A stretch of 64,000 nucleotides of DNA from an uncultured Alistipes sp. (GCA_910577475.1 CAJTLJ010000011.1:19856-83855), one strand, 5' to 3'; shown: positions 12,442-22,051, counted from the stretch's first letter. Translations and numbers: made by a program. Notes: generated by a model from the letters alone, not told the origin.

Positions 12442-13467
12442 ATGCACAGACTTTCGCTCCTCCTGCTGCTGCTCGCCTCGTGCGGCCGGAACGCCGAACC
12501 GGCGGACGACGCAATCCGCCCGGTGAAGGTCGTCGTCGCGGCCGACGCCTCGACGCTCGACCGGGACTTCGCCGGCATGTCGACCCCCGACGACGCCGTG
12601 ACGCTGGCATTCAAAATCGCCGGGCAGGTGCTCGAAGTGCCCGTATCGAAGGGCGACAACGTCCGCAAGGGGGCGCTGATCGCCGAGCTCGACCCGCGGG
12701 AGGTGAGGCTTACGGTGAATGCCAACCGCACGGCCTATGACGAGGCCTCGTCGCAGCTGCAGCGCATGAAGCGGCTGCTGGCCCATCAGGCGATCTCGAT
12801 GCAGGAGTACGAATCGGCCAACACGCAGTACGCCCAGGCGAAGTCCACCTACGAGAACTCGCTCTCGCTGCTCGAAGACACGAAGATCCGGGCCCCCTTC
12901 GCCGGGGTGATCGAGGCCACCTACGTCGACACCTACGAGCGGGTCGCATCGGGCCAGGCCATCGCCCGGCTGGTCAACCCCGCCACCACGACCGTCTCGT
13001 TCACCCTTCCCGAAAACACGCTCCACCTGATCGCGCTCCCCTCGACCCGCTTCTCGGTGCGGTTCGACAACTACCGCGGCGTGCGATTCGACGCCGTGCT
13101 GAAGAACTATGCCAAAACCTCGACCGACGCCTCGGGATTTCCCGCCTCGCTGACGCTTGTCGGTGTCGACACGCTTCGCTACCCCGTCTCGCCGGGAATG
13201 TCCTGCACCATCACCATGCAGACCGCCGATCCGGTGGCCGGAGCCGTCTCCCTGCCGCTCTCGGCCATCTATGCACCGGCGCAGGGCGGCACGGGGGTAT
13301 GGGTGGTAGGTCCGGACGACCGGGTCGAACTGCACCCCGTCACGCTGGGCGAGATCACCGGCAGCGACCGGGTCGTGATTGACAGCGGCGTCCGGGCGGG
13401 CGAAAAGATCGTGACGGCCGGGGTCTACCGGCTCAAGGAGGGACAACGGGTAAAAATCTTGAACTGA
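12442..13467 (+). CDS. RND efflux periplasmic adaptor lipoprotein (HlyD/MFP family)
   Basis: Membrane-fusion subunit linking an RND pump to an outer-membrane channel. The 341-aa protein starts with a lipoprotein signal (LLLLLLASCG, Cys about residue 14). It then has the split lipoyl domain (VSKGDNVRKGALIAELDPREV and IRAPFAGVIEATYVDTYERVASGQAIARL) around an alpha-hairpin, and a beta-barrel and C-terminal domain (AIYAPAQGGTGVWVVG). The substrate cannot be read from sequence. It is the first gene of a three-gene pump operon, 6 bp from the pump gene. The missing 5' spacer before its ATG is unusual. Confidence 0.9.
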   Translation: MHRLSLLLLLLASCGRNAEPADDAIRPVKVVVAADASTLDRDFAGMSTPDDAVTLAFKIAGQVLEVPVSKGDNVRKGALIAELDPREVRLTVNANRTAYDEASSQLQRMKRLLAHQAISMQEYESANTQYAQAKSTYENSLSLLEDTKIRAPFAGVIEATYVDTYERVASGQAIARLVNPATTTVSFTLPENTLHLIALPSTRFSVRFDNYRGVRFDAVLKNYAKTSTDASGFPASLTLVGVDTLRYPVSPGMSCTITMQTADPVAGAVSLPLSAIYAPAQGGTGVWVVGPDDRVELHPVTLGEITGSDRVVIDSGVRAGEKIVTAGVYRLKEGQRVKILN

Positions 13468-13473
13468 CGCAGC

Positions 13474-16400
13474 ATGAAACTCTCCGAATGGACCCTCGAC
13501 CACCCGAAAATCGTCTGGTTCCTGCTGGCCGTCGCCCTGGCGGGCGGCATCGTCGGCTTCGACAAGCTGGGCAAGAAGGAGGACTCTGTTTTCGTCATCA
13601 AGACCGCGGCCCTGAGCTGTTCCTATCCCGGGGCTTCGCCCGAGGAGGTGGAGCAACTGATCGCCGAGCCCGTGGAGCGGGAGATCCAGTCGATGCGCGC
13701 CGTGCACAAGATCACCTCCGAGTCGACCTACGGACAGGCGCACATCCTGGTGGAGCTCGACCCGGCCACACCGGCCCGCGAGATCCCGCAGCTGTGGGAC
13801 GAACTGCGGCGCCGGACCCTCAACATCGCCCCGCAGCTGCCCGAAGGGGCCTCCGGCATCCGGGTGGCGGACGACTTCGGCGACGTCTACGGCATCTACT
13901 ACGCCCTCACGGCCGACGGAGGGTTCTCCTGGGACGAACTGCGCGACTGGGCGCAGCGGATCAAGACCCGGCTGGCGACGGTCGACGGCATCCAGAAGGT
14001 GGTGCTCTACGGCGAACAGACCCCGGTGGTGAACGTCTATGTCAGCCTGGCAGCGCTGGCCGGCTTCTCGATCCGGCCGGAGACGATCATCGCCACCATC
14101 GGCCAGCAGAACGCCGTGATCGGCAGCGGCCGCAAGCAGGCCGGGGCTATGGAGATCGAGATACTGGAGAGCGGCACCTACCGCTCGCTGGAGGATTTGC
14201 GGAATCAGTTACTGATGGCTACGGACGGCAAGCAGTTCCGGCTGGGCGACATCGCCCGCATCGAGAGGGGCTATGCCGAGCCGCCCGCGTCGCTCATGCG
14301 CGTGAACGGCGAGCGGGCCATCGGTATCGGCATATCGACCGAAGCGCAGACCGACGTGGTGAAGGCGGGCCGGCGGCTAACAGCCGAGTTGAGCGCCCTG
14401 AAGTCCGAAATGCCCGTCGGGCTGTCGCTTTCGGTCCTCTATCCGGAAGACCGGATCGCCCGCGAGGCCACGACCGGTTTTCTGTGGAATCTGGTCGAGT
14501 CGGTCGTGATCGTGATCGGCATGCTGATGCTCGTCATGGGGTGGCGGGCCGGCGTCTGGATCGGCAGCTCGCTGCTCTTCGCCATCGGCGGCACGCTGCT
14601 CATGATGCAGCCGCTCGGCGAGGGGCTCAACCGCACCTCGCTCGCGGGGTTCATCATCGCCATGGGCATGCTCGTCGACAACGCCATCGTGGTCGTCGAC
14701 AACGCCCGGCAGGGGGTGCAGCGGGGCGAGAGAGGCCGCGATGCGCTCGTGGCCGCGGCCGAAGGGCCGAAATGGAGCCTGCTGGGGGCCACGCTGATCG
14801 GCATCTTCTCCTTTCTGCCGCTCTACCTGGCCCCCTCGTCCGTCGCCGAGATCGTCAAGCCGCTCTTCGTGGTGCTGGCGCTCTCGCTGCTGCTGAGCTG
14901 GCTGCTGGCCCTCACGCAGACGCCGCTCTTCGGCACCTTCCTGCTCCGTCCGGCCCGCACGGCCCGCGACCCCTACTCCACCCCCTTTTACCGGGGTTTC
15001 GACCGGGTGCTGGCCGCCCTGCTGCGCCATCGCCGGAGCGTGACGGCCGGAGCCGTACTGCTCTTCATCGGATCGCTATGGGTGATGGGGCGCCTGCCGC
15101 AGAACTTCTTCCCGGCGCTCGACAAGCCCTATTTCCGGGCCGACGTGATTCTGCCCGAGGGGTATGCGATCCGCGACACGGAGCTCACGCTCGTCGAGAT
15201 GGAGCGCTGGCTGGCCGGCCAGCCCGAGGTGAAGCAGGTGTCGATCACCGTCGGCGGCACGCCGCCCCGCTACTACCTCGCCAGCAGCAACGTCTCCGGA
15301 CGCCCCAACTTCGGCAACCTGCTCATCGAACTCGACGACAGCCGGCAGACCGCCGCCGTCGAGGAGCGGTTCGCCCGCCACGTGGCGGAAAACTATCCCG
15401 ACGTCTGGCTGCGTTCGTCGCTCTTCAAGCTCTCGCCCGTACCGGACGCCACCATCGAGTTCGGATTCATCGGCCGCGACGCGGATACGCTGCTCAGGCT
15501 CGCCTCGCAGGCCGAAGCGCTCATGCGCAGCCACCCGGGGTGCGACAATGTCCGCATCAGCTGGGGCAACCGCATTCCGACCTGGCAGCCCGTCTACTCG
15601 CAGATGAAGGGGCAGCGGATCGGCATCTCGCGCAGCCAGCTGGCTAAAGGGATGACGATCGCCACCACGGGGTACCGCCTGGGCGAATACCGCGAGGGCG
15701 ACCGCTTCATGCCGATTCTGCTCAAGGACGAAAACGTCGCCGACTACAACCTCACGAATTTGCAGGTGCTGCCCATCTTCTCGCCGGCCGGCAAGGTCTT
15801 CTCGCTCGAGCAGGCGGTGGACAGCTTCCGATTCGATTTCCGCACGGGGATCATCGAGCGTTACAACCGCCAGCGCGTGATGAAGGCGCAGTGCGACCCG
15901 GCCCGGGGCGTCAACACGAAACGGCTCTTCAGCGAGCTCCACGAGGCCGTGCGCCAGCTGCCGCTGCCCGAAGGGTATGCGATGAAGGTGTTCGGCGAGG
16001 AGGAGAGCCAGGAGGAGTCGAACCGGGCTCTGGCCGACAAGATGCCGCTCACGGCCCTGCTCATCCTGACGGTCCTGCTGCTGCTCTTCGGCAACTACCG
16101 CGACCCGGTCATCATCCTTTCGATGCTCCCGCTGATCTTCATCGGCGTGGTGCTGGGGCTCACCGTGACCGGCAAGATCTTCAACTTCTTCGCGCTGCTG
16201 GGGCTGCTGGGACTGATCGGCATGAACATCAAAAACTCCGTCGTACTGGTCGACCGGATCGGCCAGCTGCGCCGAAGCGGCCTGGAGCCCTACGAGGCCC
16301 TGACCGAGGCGACGCGGAGTCGCGTCACCCCCGTCGTCATGGCGTCTGGCACCACCATTCTGGGCATGCTGCCCCTGCAGTTCGACTCGCTGTTCGGAGC

Positions 16401-16518
16401 GATGGCCGCCACGATCATGGGCGGACTGCTGGTCGCCACCCTACTGGTGATCTTCGTACTGCCGGTGGTCTACGCCCTCTTTTACCGGATCAAACCTCCC
16501 CAGAACCATGAAGCGTAA
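13474..16518 (+). CDS. RND efflux transporter, inner-membrane pump (AcrB/HAE1-like)
   Basis: Proton-driven trimeric exporter. The 1014-aa protein has the RND layout: TM1, a large periplasmic loop (YPGASPEEVEQLIAEPVEREI), TM2-6 with the proton-relay motif GMLVDNAIVVVDN in TM4, a second periplasmic loop, and TM8-12 ending FVLPVVYALFYRI. It is nearer to the multidrug/HAE1 group than to the heavy-metal CusA group, since CusA-type methionine motifs are not evident. Substrate unknown. It overlaps the outer-membrane channel gene by 11 bp. Confidence 0.93.
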   Translation: MKLSEWTLDHPKIVWFLLAVALAGGIVGFDKLGKKEDSVFVIKTAALSCSYPGASPEEVEQLIAEPVEREIQSMRAVHKITSESTYGQAHILVELDPATPAREIPQLWDELRRRTLNIAPQLPEGASGIRVADDFGDVYGIYYALTADGGFSWDELRDWAQRIKTRLATVDGIQKVVLYGEQTPVVNVYVSLAALAGFSIRPETIIATIGQQNAVIGSGRKQAGAMEIEILESGTYRSLEDLRNQLLMATDGKQFRLGDIARIERGYAEPPASLMRVNGERAIGIGISTEAQTDVVKAGRRLTAELSALKSEMPVGLSLSVLYPEDRIAREATTGFLWNLVESVVIVIGMLMLVMGWRAGVWIGSSLLFAIGGTLLMMQPLGEGLNRTSLAGFIIAMGMLVDNAIVVVDNARQGVQRGERGRDALVAAAEGPKWSLLGATLIGIFSFLPLYLAPSSVAEIVKPLFVVLALSLLLSWLLALTQTPLFGTFLLRPARTARDPYSTPFYRGFDRVLAALLRHRRSVTAGAVLLFIGSLWVMGRLPQNFFPALDKPYFRADVILPEGYAIRDTELTLVEMERWLAGQPEVKQVSITVGGTPPRYYLASSNVSGRPNFGNLLIELDDSRQTAAVEERFARHVAENYPDVWLRSSLFKLSPVPDATIEFGFIGRDADTLLRLASQAEALMRSHPGCDNVRISWGNRIPTWQPVYSQMKGQRIGISRSQLAKGMTIATTGYRLGEYREGDRFMPILLKDENVADYNLTNLQVLPIFSPAGKVFSLEQAVDSFRFDFRTGIIERYNRQRVMKAQCDPARGVNTKRLFSELHEAVRQLPLPEGYAMKVFGEEESQEESNRALADKMPLTALLILTVLLLLFGNYRDPVIILSMLPLIFIGVVLGLTVTGKIFNFFALLGLLGLIGMNIKNSVVLVDRIGQLRRSGLEPYEALTEATRSRVTPVVMASGTTILGMLPLQFDSLFGAMAATIMGGLLVATLLVIFVLPVVYALFYRIKPPQNHEA

Positions 16519-17764
16519 CATCCTTCTTCTCCTGCTGTTCGCGCTCGCAGAGGCGCAGGCGCAGACCACGCTGGACGAATACCGCAGCGCCGTCGAGAAC
16601 TACAGCTGGTCGCTGAAGTCCGCGAGGGCCGAAAGCGACCGGGCGGCACAGGTGCAGCTGCAAGCCCGCACCTCGTTCCTGCCCGCCCTCTCGATGGCGG
16701 GCGACTTTTCGGTCGCCCTGCGGCAGCACGAGGGCATCAAGCCCTGGGGCTTCGCCCTGCAGCCCCAGATCGTCGGGACCCTCTACGGCGGCGGAGCCGT
16801 CCGGTCGCGCTATCGCAAGGCGCGGCTCGACCACACGGCGGCCCTCTGCGACGAGGCCTTCACCCTGCTCGAGGTGCGCTACGCCGCCGAATACGCCTAC
16901 TGGAACCTCTCGGCCATGGGACAGTACCGGGCCGCCATGCAGCGGTTCGTGGAGATCATCCGCTCGCTCAAGGAAATCGTCGACCGGCGATTCGAAGAGG
17001 GCTACATCTCCAAAGGCGACGTGCTGATGATCGAGGCGCGGCTGAGCGCCGCCGAATACGAACGGACGATTGCCGAGCGCAACTACGAGGAGGCCCTGCA
17101 CAACTTCAACATCCTGCGCGGCACCGATGCCGACCTCGAAGTGACGCTCGCCGCCTCGATTCTCGACTCGCTCTCGATGCCCGAACGGGCGGGATTCGAC
17201 CGCACCCTCTCCGCCCGGCCCGACTATACAGCCGCCCGGCTGCGCACCGAAGCGGCAGCAGCCGACGTGCGGACGGTCCGCGCCGCCTACAACCCCCGGA
17301 TCGAACTGGGAGTGAGCGGTATCTGGCAGCCCCATTCGCCCAACCGGCGGGGCACGACCTCGATCGACGGGGCCGTATTCGCCCGGGTGGACATCCCCAT
17401 TTTCCACTTTCGCGAGCGGCGTCACGCCGTGGGGGCCGCCCGGGCCGTCGCGCTGCAAAGCGAGTGGACGCAGGCCCAGCTGCACGACGACATTCTCCGA
17501 CAGGAGCGCAACGGCTGGACGGCCCTCAACGAGAGCCGGGCGCAGGTGGACGCCGTGAAGGAGAGCCTGCGCATCGCCGGCGAAAACCTCGACCTGAGCA
17601 CCTACTCCTATGGCGAAGGGCTGACGACGGTTCTCGACGTGCTGCAGGCCCAGCTGAGCTGGATCCAGCTCTACACGAACGCCATCACCGCCCGGTTCAA
17701 CTACGCCGTGGCCCGCTCCTCCTACCAGCGGATCACGGCGGAGCAGGGAGAAAACGGTCTGTAA
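16508..17764 (+). CDS. TolC family outer-membrane efflux channel
   Basis: Third component of the RND pump. The 418-aa protein has a signal peptide (about 1-19, ending AQA), two long coiled-coil halves typical of TolC repeats (SARAESDRAAQVQLQARTSFLPALSMAG and TALNESRAQVDAVKESLRIAGENLDLSTYSYGEG) and the C-terminal TTVLDVLQAQLSWIQLYTNAITARFNYAVA segment. Translational overlap with the pump gene supports one complex. No terminator is obvious in the 16 bp before the convergent metallophosphoesterase gene. Confidence 0.9.
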   Translation: MKRNILLLLLFALAEAQAQTTLDEYRSAVENYSWSLKSARAESDRAAQVQLQARTSFLPALSMAGDFSVALRQHEGIKPWGFALQPQIVGTLYGGGAVRSRYRKARLDHTAALCDEAFTLLEVRYAAEYAYWNLSAMGQYRAAMQRFVEIIRSLKEIVDRRFEEGYISKGDVLMIEARLSAAEYERTIAERNYEEALHNFNILRGTDADLEVTLAASILDSLSMPERAGFDRTLSARPDYTAARLRTEAAAADVRTVRAAYNPRIELGVSGIWQPHSPNRRGTTSIDGAVFARVDIPIFHFRERRHAVGAARAVALQSEWTQAQLHDDILRQERNGWTALNESRAQVDAVKESLRIAGENLDLSTYSYGEGLTTVLDVLQAQLSWIQLYTNAITARFNYAVARSSYQRITAEQGENGL

Positions 17765-17780
17765 CGGACGGTTCGGGAGA

Positions 17781-18272
17781 TCAGCGGGGCCACTGCCCCA
17801 CCTCCATGTCGCGGATATCGGCGCCGTCTACGGTGAAGCGGACCGCCGTGCGGACCTTGTGGATGCCGTAGCGGCCGGCAGCGCCCGGGTTGATGTGCAG
17901 CAGATCGTAGATCGGATCGTAGATGATCTTCAGAATATGGCTGTGGCCGGCGATGAAGAGCTTCGGGCGGCAGCCGACGATCCGCTCGACGACATGGGGC
18001 GCATAGTGGCGCGGATAACCGCCGATATGGGTCATCAGCACCCCCACCCGCTCGCACTCGAAATAGGTGAAGGTGTCGTAAACCCGCCGCATCACCCCGC
18101 CGTCGATATTCCCGCACACCGCCTTCAGCGGCTTGAAGGCGGCGATTTCGTCGGCCAGCTCCAGCGAACCGATATCCCCGGCGTGCCAGATCTCGTCCAC
18201 ATCCTTCAAAAACTCGCGCAGCGGGGCGTCGAAACAGCCGTGCGTATCGGACAGAATACCTATTCTCTTCAT
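17781..18272 (-). CDS. YfcE/MJ0936-type metallophosphoesterase
   Basis: Binuclear-metal phosphodiesterase of the small YfcE class. The 163-aa protein carries all metal-ligand motifs in order: GILSDTHGC (Asp9, His11), HAGDIGS (Asp33), CGNIDGG, MTHIGG and GHSHILK. Family members hydrolyse phosphodiesters in vitro, and the physiological substrate is unknown. It starts 6 bp after the rarA stop, so the two are co-transcribed. Confidence 0.88.
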   Translation of the reverse strand: MKRIGILSDTHGCFDAPLREFLKDVDEIWHAGDIGSLELADEIAAFKPLKAVCGNIDGGVMRRVYDTFTYFECERVGVLMTHIGGYPRHYAPHVVERIVGCRPKLFIAGHSHILKIIYDPIYDLLHINPGAAGRYGIHKVRTAVRFTVDGADIRDMEVGQWPR

Positions 18273-18278
18273 CTTCTC

Positions 18279-19553
18279 TCAATATTTGCCTTTCCAGAGC
18301 TGACGGATGCGCTCGGCGATCTTCGCCTCGGCGGCGTTCTGTTCGTCGGGTTCGTAGAAGCGCGTACCCGCAAGGCTCTCGGGCAGGAACTCGATATCGG
18401 CGAAATGGCCCTCGTAGTCGTGGGCGTACTTGTAGCCCTCGCCGTAGCCGGCCTGCTTCATCAGCCCGGTCGGGGCGTTGCGCAGGTGCAGCGGCACGGG
18501 GCGGTTCGTCGTGTCGTGCCCGACCCGGGCGAGCGCCCGGTCGATAGCCAGGTAGGCCGAGTTGCTCTTGGGCGACGTAGCCAAGTAGATCGCTGTTTCG
18601 GCCAGCGTGATCCGCGCCTCGGGCATGCCGATCTTGTGGACCGTATCGAAGCAGGCGTTGGCCAGCAGCAGCGCATTGGGATTGGCTAAACCGATGTCCT
18701 CCGAGGCCAGAATCACCAGCCGGCGCGCGATGAACCGCGGCTCCTCGCCGCCGGCCAGCATCCGCGCCAGGTAATAGACGGCGGCATTCGGGTCGCTGCC
18801 CCGCACCGACTTGATGAAGGCCGAAATGACGTCGTAGTGCTGCTCGCCGTTCTTGTCGTAGAGGGCGATGTTCTGTTGCAGGCACTCGGTCACGTAATCG
18901 TCCGTGATGACGATCTTTCCGGCCGACGCCCCCGTGACGATATCCAGAATGTTCAGCAGCTTGCGGGCGTCGCCCCCCGAAAAGGCGAAGAACGCCCCGG
19001 TCTCCTGCACCTCGATCTCCCGCCCGCGGAGCTCCGCATCGCTCTCCAGCGCCCGGTCGAGCAGCTGTTGCAGCTCGGCATCGGTCATCGACTTGAGGAT
19101 ATAGACCTGACAGCGGCTCAGCAGCGGGGAGATGACCTCGAACGAGGGGTTCTCGGTCGTGGCGCCGATCAGCGTCACGACCCCCTGCTCCACGGCCCCC
19201 AGCAGGGAGTCCTGCTGGCTCTTGTTGAAGCGGTGGATCTCGTCGATGAACAGAAACGGCGGCCGCGAATTGAAGAACTGCTGACGGCGGGCCGACTCGA
19301 TCACCTCGCGCACCTCCTTCACCCCCGCCGTGACGGCCGAGAGGGTGAACATCGAACGTTCGAGCTGCGCGGCGACCAGCTTCGCCAGCGAGGTCTTGCC
19401 CACCCCCGGAGGACCCCAGAGGATGAACGACGGGACGTTGCCCGTCTCCAGAAACTTACGGAACACTCCGTTCGGGCCCACCAGATGGGCCTGACCGATA
19501 TAGTCGTCGAGCGTGCGGGGACGCAGTCTTTCCGCCAGAGGTATGTTCGCCAT
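18279..19553 (-). CDS. rarA: Replication-associated recombination protein A (RarA/MgsA AAA+ ATPase)
   Basis: Clamp-loader-like AAA+ ATPase acting at stalled replication forks. The 424-aa protein has RPRTLDDYIGQAHLVG at the N-terminus, Walker A GPPGVGKTS (47-55), Walker B FLFIDEIHRFNKSQQD and sensor 1 GATTENPSFEV. The MgsA C-terminal tetramerization region contains IKSVRGSDPNAAVYYLARMLAGGEEP. Length matches the family. It is first in a two-gene operon. A minus-strand TATCTTTG box at 19581-19574 supplies a promoter. Confidence 0.95.
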   Translation of the reverse strand: MANIPLAERLRPRTLDDYIGQAHLVGPNGVFRKFLETGNVPSFILWGPPGVGKTSLAKLVAAQLERSMFTLSAVTAGVKEVREVIESARRQQFFNSRPPFLFIDEIHRFNKSQQDSLLGAVEQGVVTLIGATTENPSFEVISPLLSRCQVYILKSMTDAELQQLLDRALESDAELRGREIEVQETGAFFAFSGGDARKLLNILDIVTGASAGKIVITDDYVTECLQQNIALYDKNGEQHYDVISAFIKSVRGSDPNAAVYYLARMLAGGEEPRFIARRLVILASEDIGLANPNALLLANACFDTVHKIGMPEARITLAETAIYLATSPKSNSAYLAIDRALARVGHDTTNRPVPLHLRNAPTGLMKQAGYGEGYKYAHDYEGHFADIEFLPESLAGTRFYEPDEQNAAEAKIAERIRQLWKGKY

Positions 19554-19573
19554 GTCGTTCTCTTTTCAGCGTT

Positions 19574-19581
19574 CAAAGATA
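19574..19581 (-). promoter_or_regulatory. -7 box of the rarA promoter
   Basis: TATCTTTG on the minus strand, about 21 bp before the rarA ATG. No well-spaced -33 element is seen. Confidence 0.5.
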
Positions 19582-19614
19582 GCTCCTTTCCAAGGAATAT
19601 CCTAATCCGGAGCT

Positions 19615-19650
19615 GCAAAAGCGGCGCCGGAATCCGTATTCCGGCGCCGC
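19615..19650 (-). terminator. Terminator of aspS
   Basis: A perfect 13-bp GC-rich stem (19621-19633 with 19638-19650, loop 4) is followed on the minus strand by TTTTGC. It lies 20 bp downstream of the aspS stop. Confidence 0.75.
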
Positions 19651-19669
19651 CTGATTCATCATACGAAGA

Positions 19670-21424
19670 CTACTCCCCGGGCTCGACCAGCGAGAGGAAG
19701 AGCTCGTCCAGCTGGCTCTGGTCCACACGACCCGGCGCGTCGAGCATCACATCGCGGCCGGCGTTGTTCTTCGGGAAGGCGATGTAGTCGCGGATCGACT
19801 CCGAACCGCCGAAGAGCGAACACAGGCGGTCGAAACCGAAAGCCAGACCGCCGTGCGGGGGTGCACCGAATTTGAAGGCGTTCATCAGGAAACCGAACTG
19901 CTCCTGCGCCTTCTCGGGGGTAAAGCCCAGGCACTTGAAGATCGTGGCCTGCAGCTTGGCGTCGTGGATACGGATCGAGCCGCCGCCGATCTCGGTACCG
20001 TTGCAGACGAAATCGTAGGCGTTGGCCCGCACACGGCCCGGATCGCTCTCGAGGAACTCCACGTCCTCGGGCTTGGGCGAGGTGAAGGGGTGGTGCATGG
20101 CATAGAACCGCTGCGTCTCGTCATCCCACTCGAACATCGGGAAATCGACCACCCACAGCGGGGCGAACTGCTGCGGGTCGCGCAGACCGAGCTGCTGGGC
20201 CACCTCCAGACGCAGGGCGCAGAGCTGGGCGAGGGCCTTGAACTTCTTGCCGCAGAGAATGAATACCATGTCGCCCGCGTTCGCGCCGCAGCGTCCGGCC
20301 ATGGCGCGCACCTCCTCGGGCGAGTAGAACTTATCGACCGACGACTTGACGCCGCCCTCCTCGACCCGGATCCAGATCAGCCCCTTGGCGCCCACCTGCG
20401 GACGCTTCACGAACTCGGTGAGGGCGTCGATCTGCTTGCGGGTGTAGACCGCGCAGCCCGGAGCGGCGAAACCGGTGATGTATTCGGCATCGTCGAATAC
20501 GCCGAAGCCGTGCCCCTTCGCCAGATCGGTCAGATCGGAGAACTCCATGCCGAAGCGCAGGTCGGGCTTGTCGGAGCCGTACTTCTCCATCGCCTCGATC
20601 CAGGGCATGCGGCGGAAAGGCTCCGTGAAGTCGATGTGCATCACCTCGCGGAACATGTGCTTGGCCCACCGCTCGAAGACGTTCAGGATATCCTCCTGCT
20701 CGACGAACGACATCTCGCAGTCGATCTGGGTGAACTCGGGCTGCCGGTCGGCGCGCAGGTCCTCGTCGCGGAAACAGCGCACGATCTGGAAATACTTGTC
20801 GTAACCGGCCACCATGAGCAGCTGCTTGAGAGTCTGGGGCGACTGCGGCAGTGCGTAGAACTGATTGGGATTCATGCGGCTGGGGACGATGAAGTCGCGC
20901 GCGCCCTCGGGCGTGGAGCCCACCAGGTAAGGGGTTTCGATCTCGAGGAATCCCTCGGCGTCGAGGAACCGGCGGATCTCCTGTGCCATCTTGTGACGCA
21001 GGATCATGTTGCGCTGCAACGGCGCGCGGCGCAGATCGAGGTAGCGGTACTTCATGCGCAGATCGTCGCCGCCGTCCGACACCTCCTCGATGGTGAAGGG
21101 CGGGGTCTGCGCCTCGTTCAGGATGCGGAGCTCCGTCGCGGCCACCTCGATGTCGCCCGTGGGCATCTTGGGATTCTTCGACGAACGCTCGACCACCCGC
21201 CCGGTGACCTGAAGCACGTACTCGCGGCCCAGACGGGCCGCCGCCTCCCTCGCCTCGGCCGGGGAGCCCTCCTCGACGACGATCTGCGTGATGCCGTAGC
21301 GGTCGCGCAGGTCGATGAAGGTCATGGCGCCCAGGTTGCGCACCTTCTGCACCCAACCCGCCAGCGTAACGGTTTCATTCACGTTCGCGGCTCGCAGAGA
21401 GCCGCAGGTATGTGTTCTGTACAT
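19670..21424 (-). CDS. aspS: Aspartate--tRNA ligase
   Basis: Class II aminoacyl-tRNA synthetase of the bacterial type. The 584-aa protein has an N-terminal OB-fold (VTLAGWVQKVRNLGAMTFIDLRDRYG), motif 1 with MKYRYLDLRR, motif 2 FRDEDLRADRQPEFTQID, a GAD insertion domain and motif 3 GGLAFGFDRL. Length is typical. It diverges from tadA, and their -7 boxes sit within 30 bp of each other. Confidence 0.97.
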   Translation of the reverse strand: MYRTHTCGSLRAANVNETVTLAGWVQKVRNLGAMTFIDLRDRYGITQIVVEEGSPAEAREAAARLGREYVLQVTGRVVERSSKNPKMPTGDIEVAATELRILNEAQTPPFTIEEVSDGGDDLRMKYRYLDLRRAPLQRNMILRHKMAQEIRRFLDAEGFLEIETPYLVGSTPEGARDFIVPSRMNPNQFYALPQSPQTLKQLLMVAGYDKYFQIVRCFRDEDLRADRQPEFTQIDCEMSFVEQEDILNVFERWAKHMFREVMHIDFTEPFRRMPWIEAMEKYGSDKPDLRFGMEFSDLTDLAKGHGFGVFDDAEYITGFAAPGCAVYTRKQIDALTEFVKRPQVGAKGLIWIRVEEGGVKSSVDKFYSPEEVRAMAGRCGANAGDMVFILCGKKFKALAQLCALRLEVAQQLGLRDPQQFAPLWVVDFPMFEWDDETQRFYAMHHPFTSPKPEDVEFLESDPGRVRANAYDFVCNGTEIGGGSIRIHDAKLQATIFKCLGFTPEKAQEQFGFLMNAFKFGAPPHGGLAFGFDRLCSLFGGSESIRDYIAFPKNNAGRDVMLDAPGRVDQSQLDELFLSLVEPGE

Positions 21425-21448
21425 GTTGTTTGGTATGTTTATTTTTGT

Positions 21449-21477
21449 TATCTTTGTTCTTGCAACTTACAAAGGTA
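21449..21477. promoter_or_regulatory. Face-to-face promoters of tadA (+) and aspS (-)
   Basis: TATCTTTG on the plus strand (21449-21456) and TACCTTTG on the minus strand (21477-21470) are both perfect -7 boxes. They are so close that polymerases on the two strands would compete. Confidence 0.55.
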
Positions 21478-21486
21478 CGAAATTTA

Positions 21487-21936
21487 ATGGAGAATCGACG
21501 GATCGACGACGAAAAATTCATGCGCCAGGCACTAAACGAGGCCCGGCGGGCGTTCGAGCAGGAGGAGGTGCCCATCGGAGCGGTGATCGTGGCGGGCGAC
21601 CGGGTGATCGGCCGGGGCCACAATCTGGTGGAGACGCTGCGGGACGCTACGGCGCACGCCGAGATGCAGGCGCTGACGGCGGCGGCTTCGACTCTCGGCG
21701 GGAAATACCTGCAGGAGTGCACGCTCTACGTTACGGTCGAGCCCTGCGTGATGTGTGCCGGAGCGATTGCCTGGAGCCAGATCGGGAGCGTCGTGTGGGG
21801 CGCGGACGACCCGAAGAAGGGCTATCGCCGCTACTCGGAGCGGATTTTCCTGCCGAAGGTACGGCTCCGGAGCGGAGTTCTGAAAGCGGAGTGCGAGGAG
21901 CTGATGGCACGATTTTTCGCGAAACTGCGGCGGTAG
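21487..21936 (+). CDS. tadA: tRNA(adenine34) deaminase
   Basis: Makes inosine at the wobble position of tRNA-Arg(ACG). The 149-aa protein has the zinc-deaminase motifs HAEMQAL (His57, catalytic Glu59) and EPCVMCAGAI (Cys87, Cys90), plus RYSERIFLPKVRLRSGVL. A longer upstream frame exists, but it begins inside the promoter and adds a non-family N-terminus, so the ATG at 21487 is chosen. Confidence 0.93.
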   Translation: MENRRIDDEKFMRQALNEARRAFEQEEVPIGAVIVAGDRVIGRGHNLVETLRDATAHAEMQALTAAASTLGGKYLQECTLYVTVEPCVMCAGAIAWSQIGSVVWGADDPKKGYRRYSERIFLPKVRLRSGVLKAECEELMARFFAKLRR

Positions 21937-21940
21937 GATT

Positions 21941-21970
21941 TTTGAAAATGATTTTTAATGGCTATATTTG
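21941..21970 (+). promoter_or_regulatory. Promoter of the TPR protein gene
   Basis: TTTG at 21941-21944 and TATATTTG at 21963-21970, 18 bp apart, just after the tadA stop. This gives an mRNA leader of about 75 nt. Confidence 0.6.
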
Positions 21971-22051
21971 CGCGAAATTGACCGGAGGCGGAGTCTTCGG
22001 ATCGAGGACAAACAGAACGAAAACAACAAAATAATCAAACTGAACTGAACT

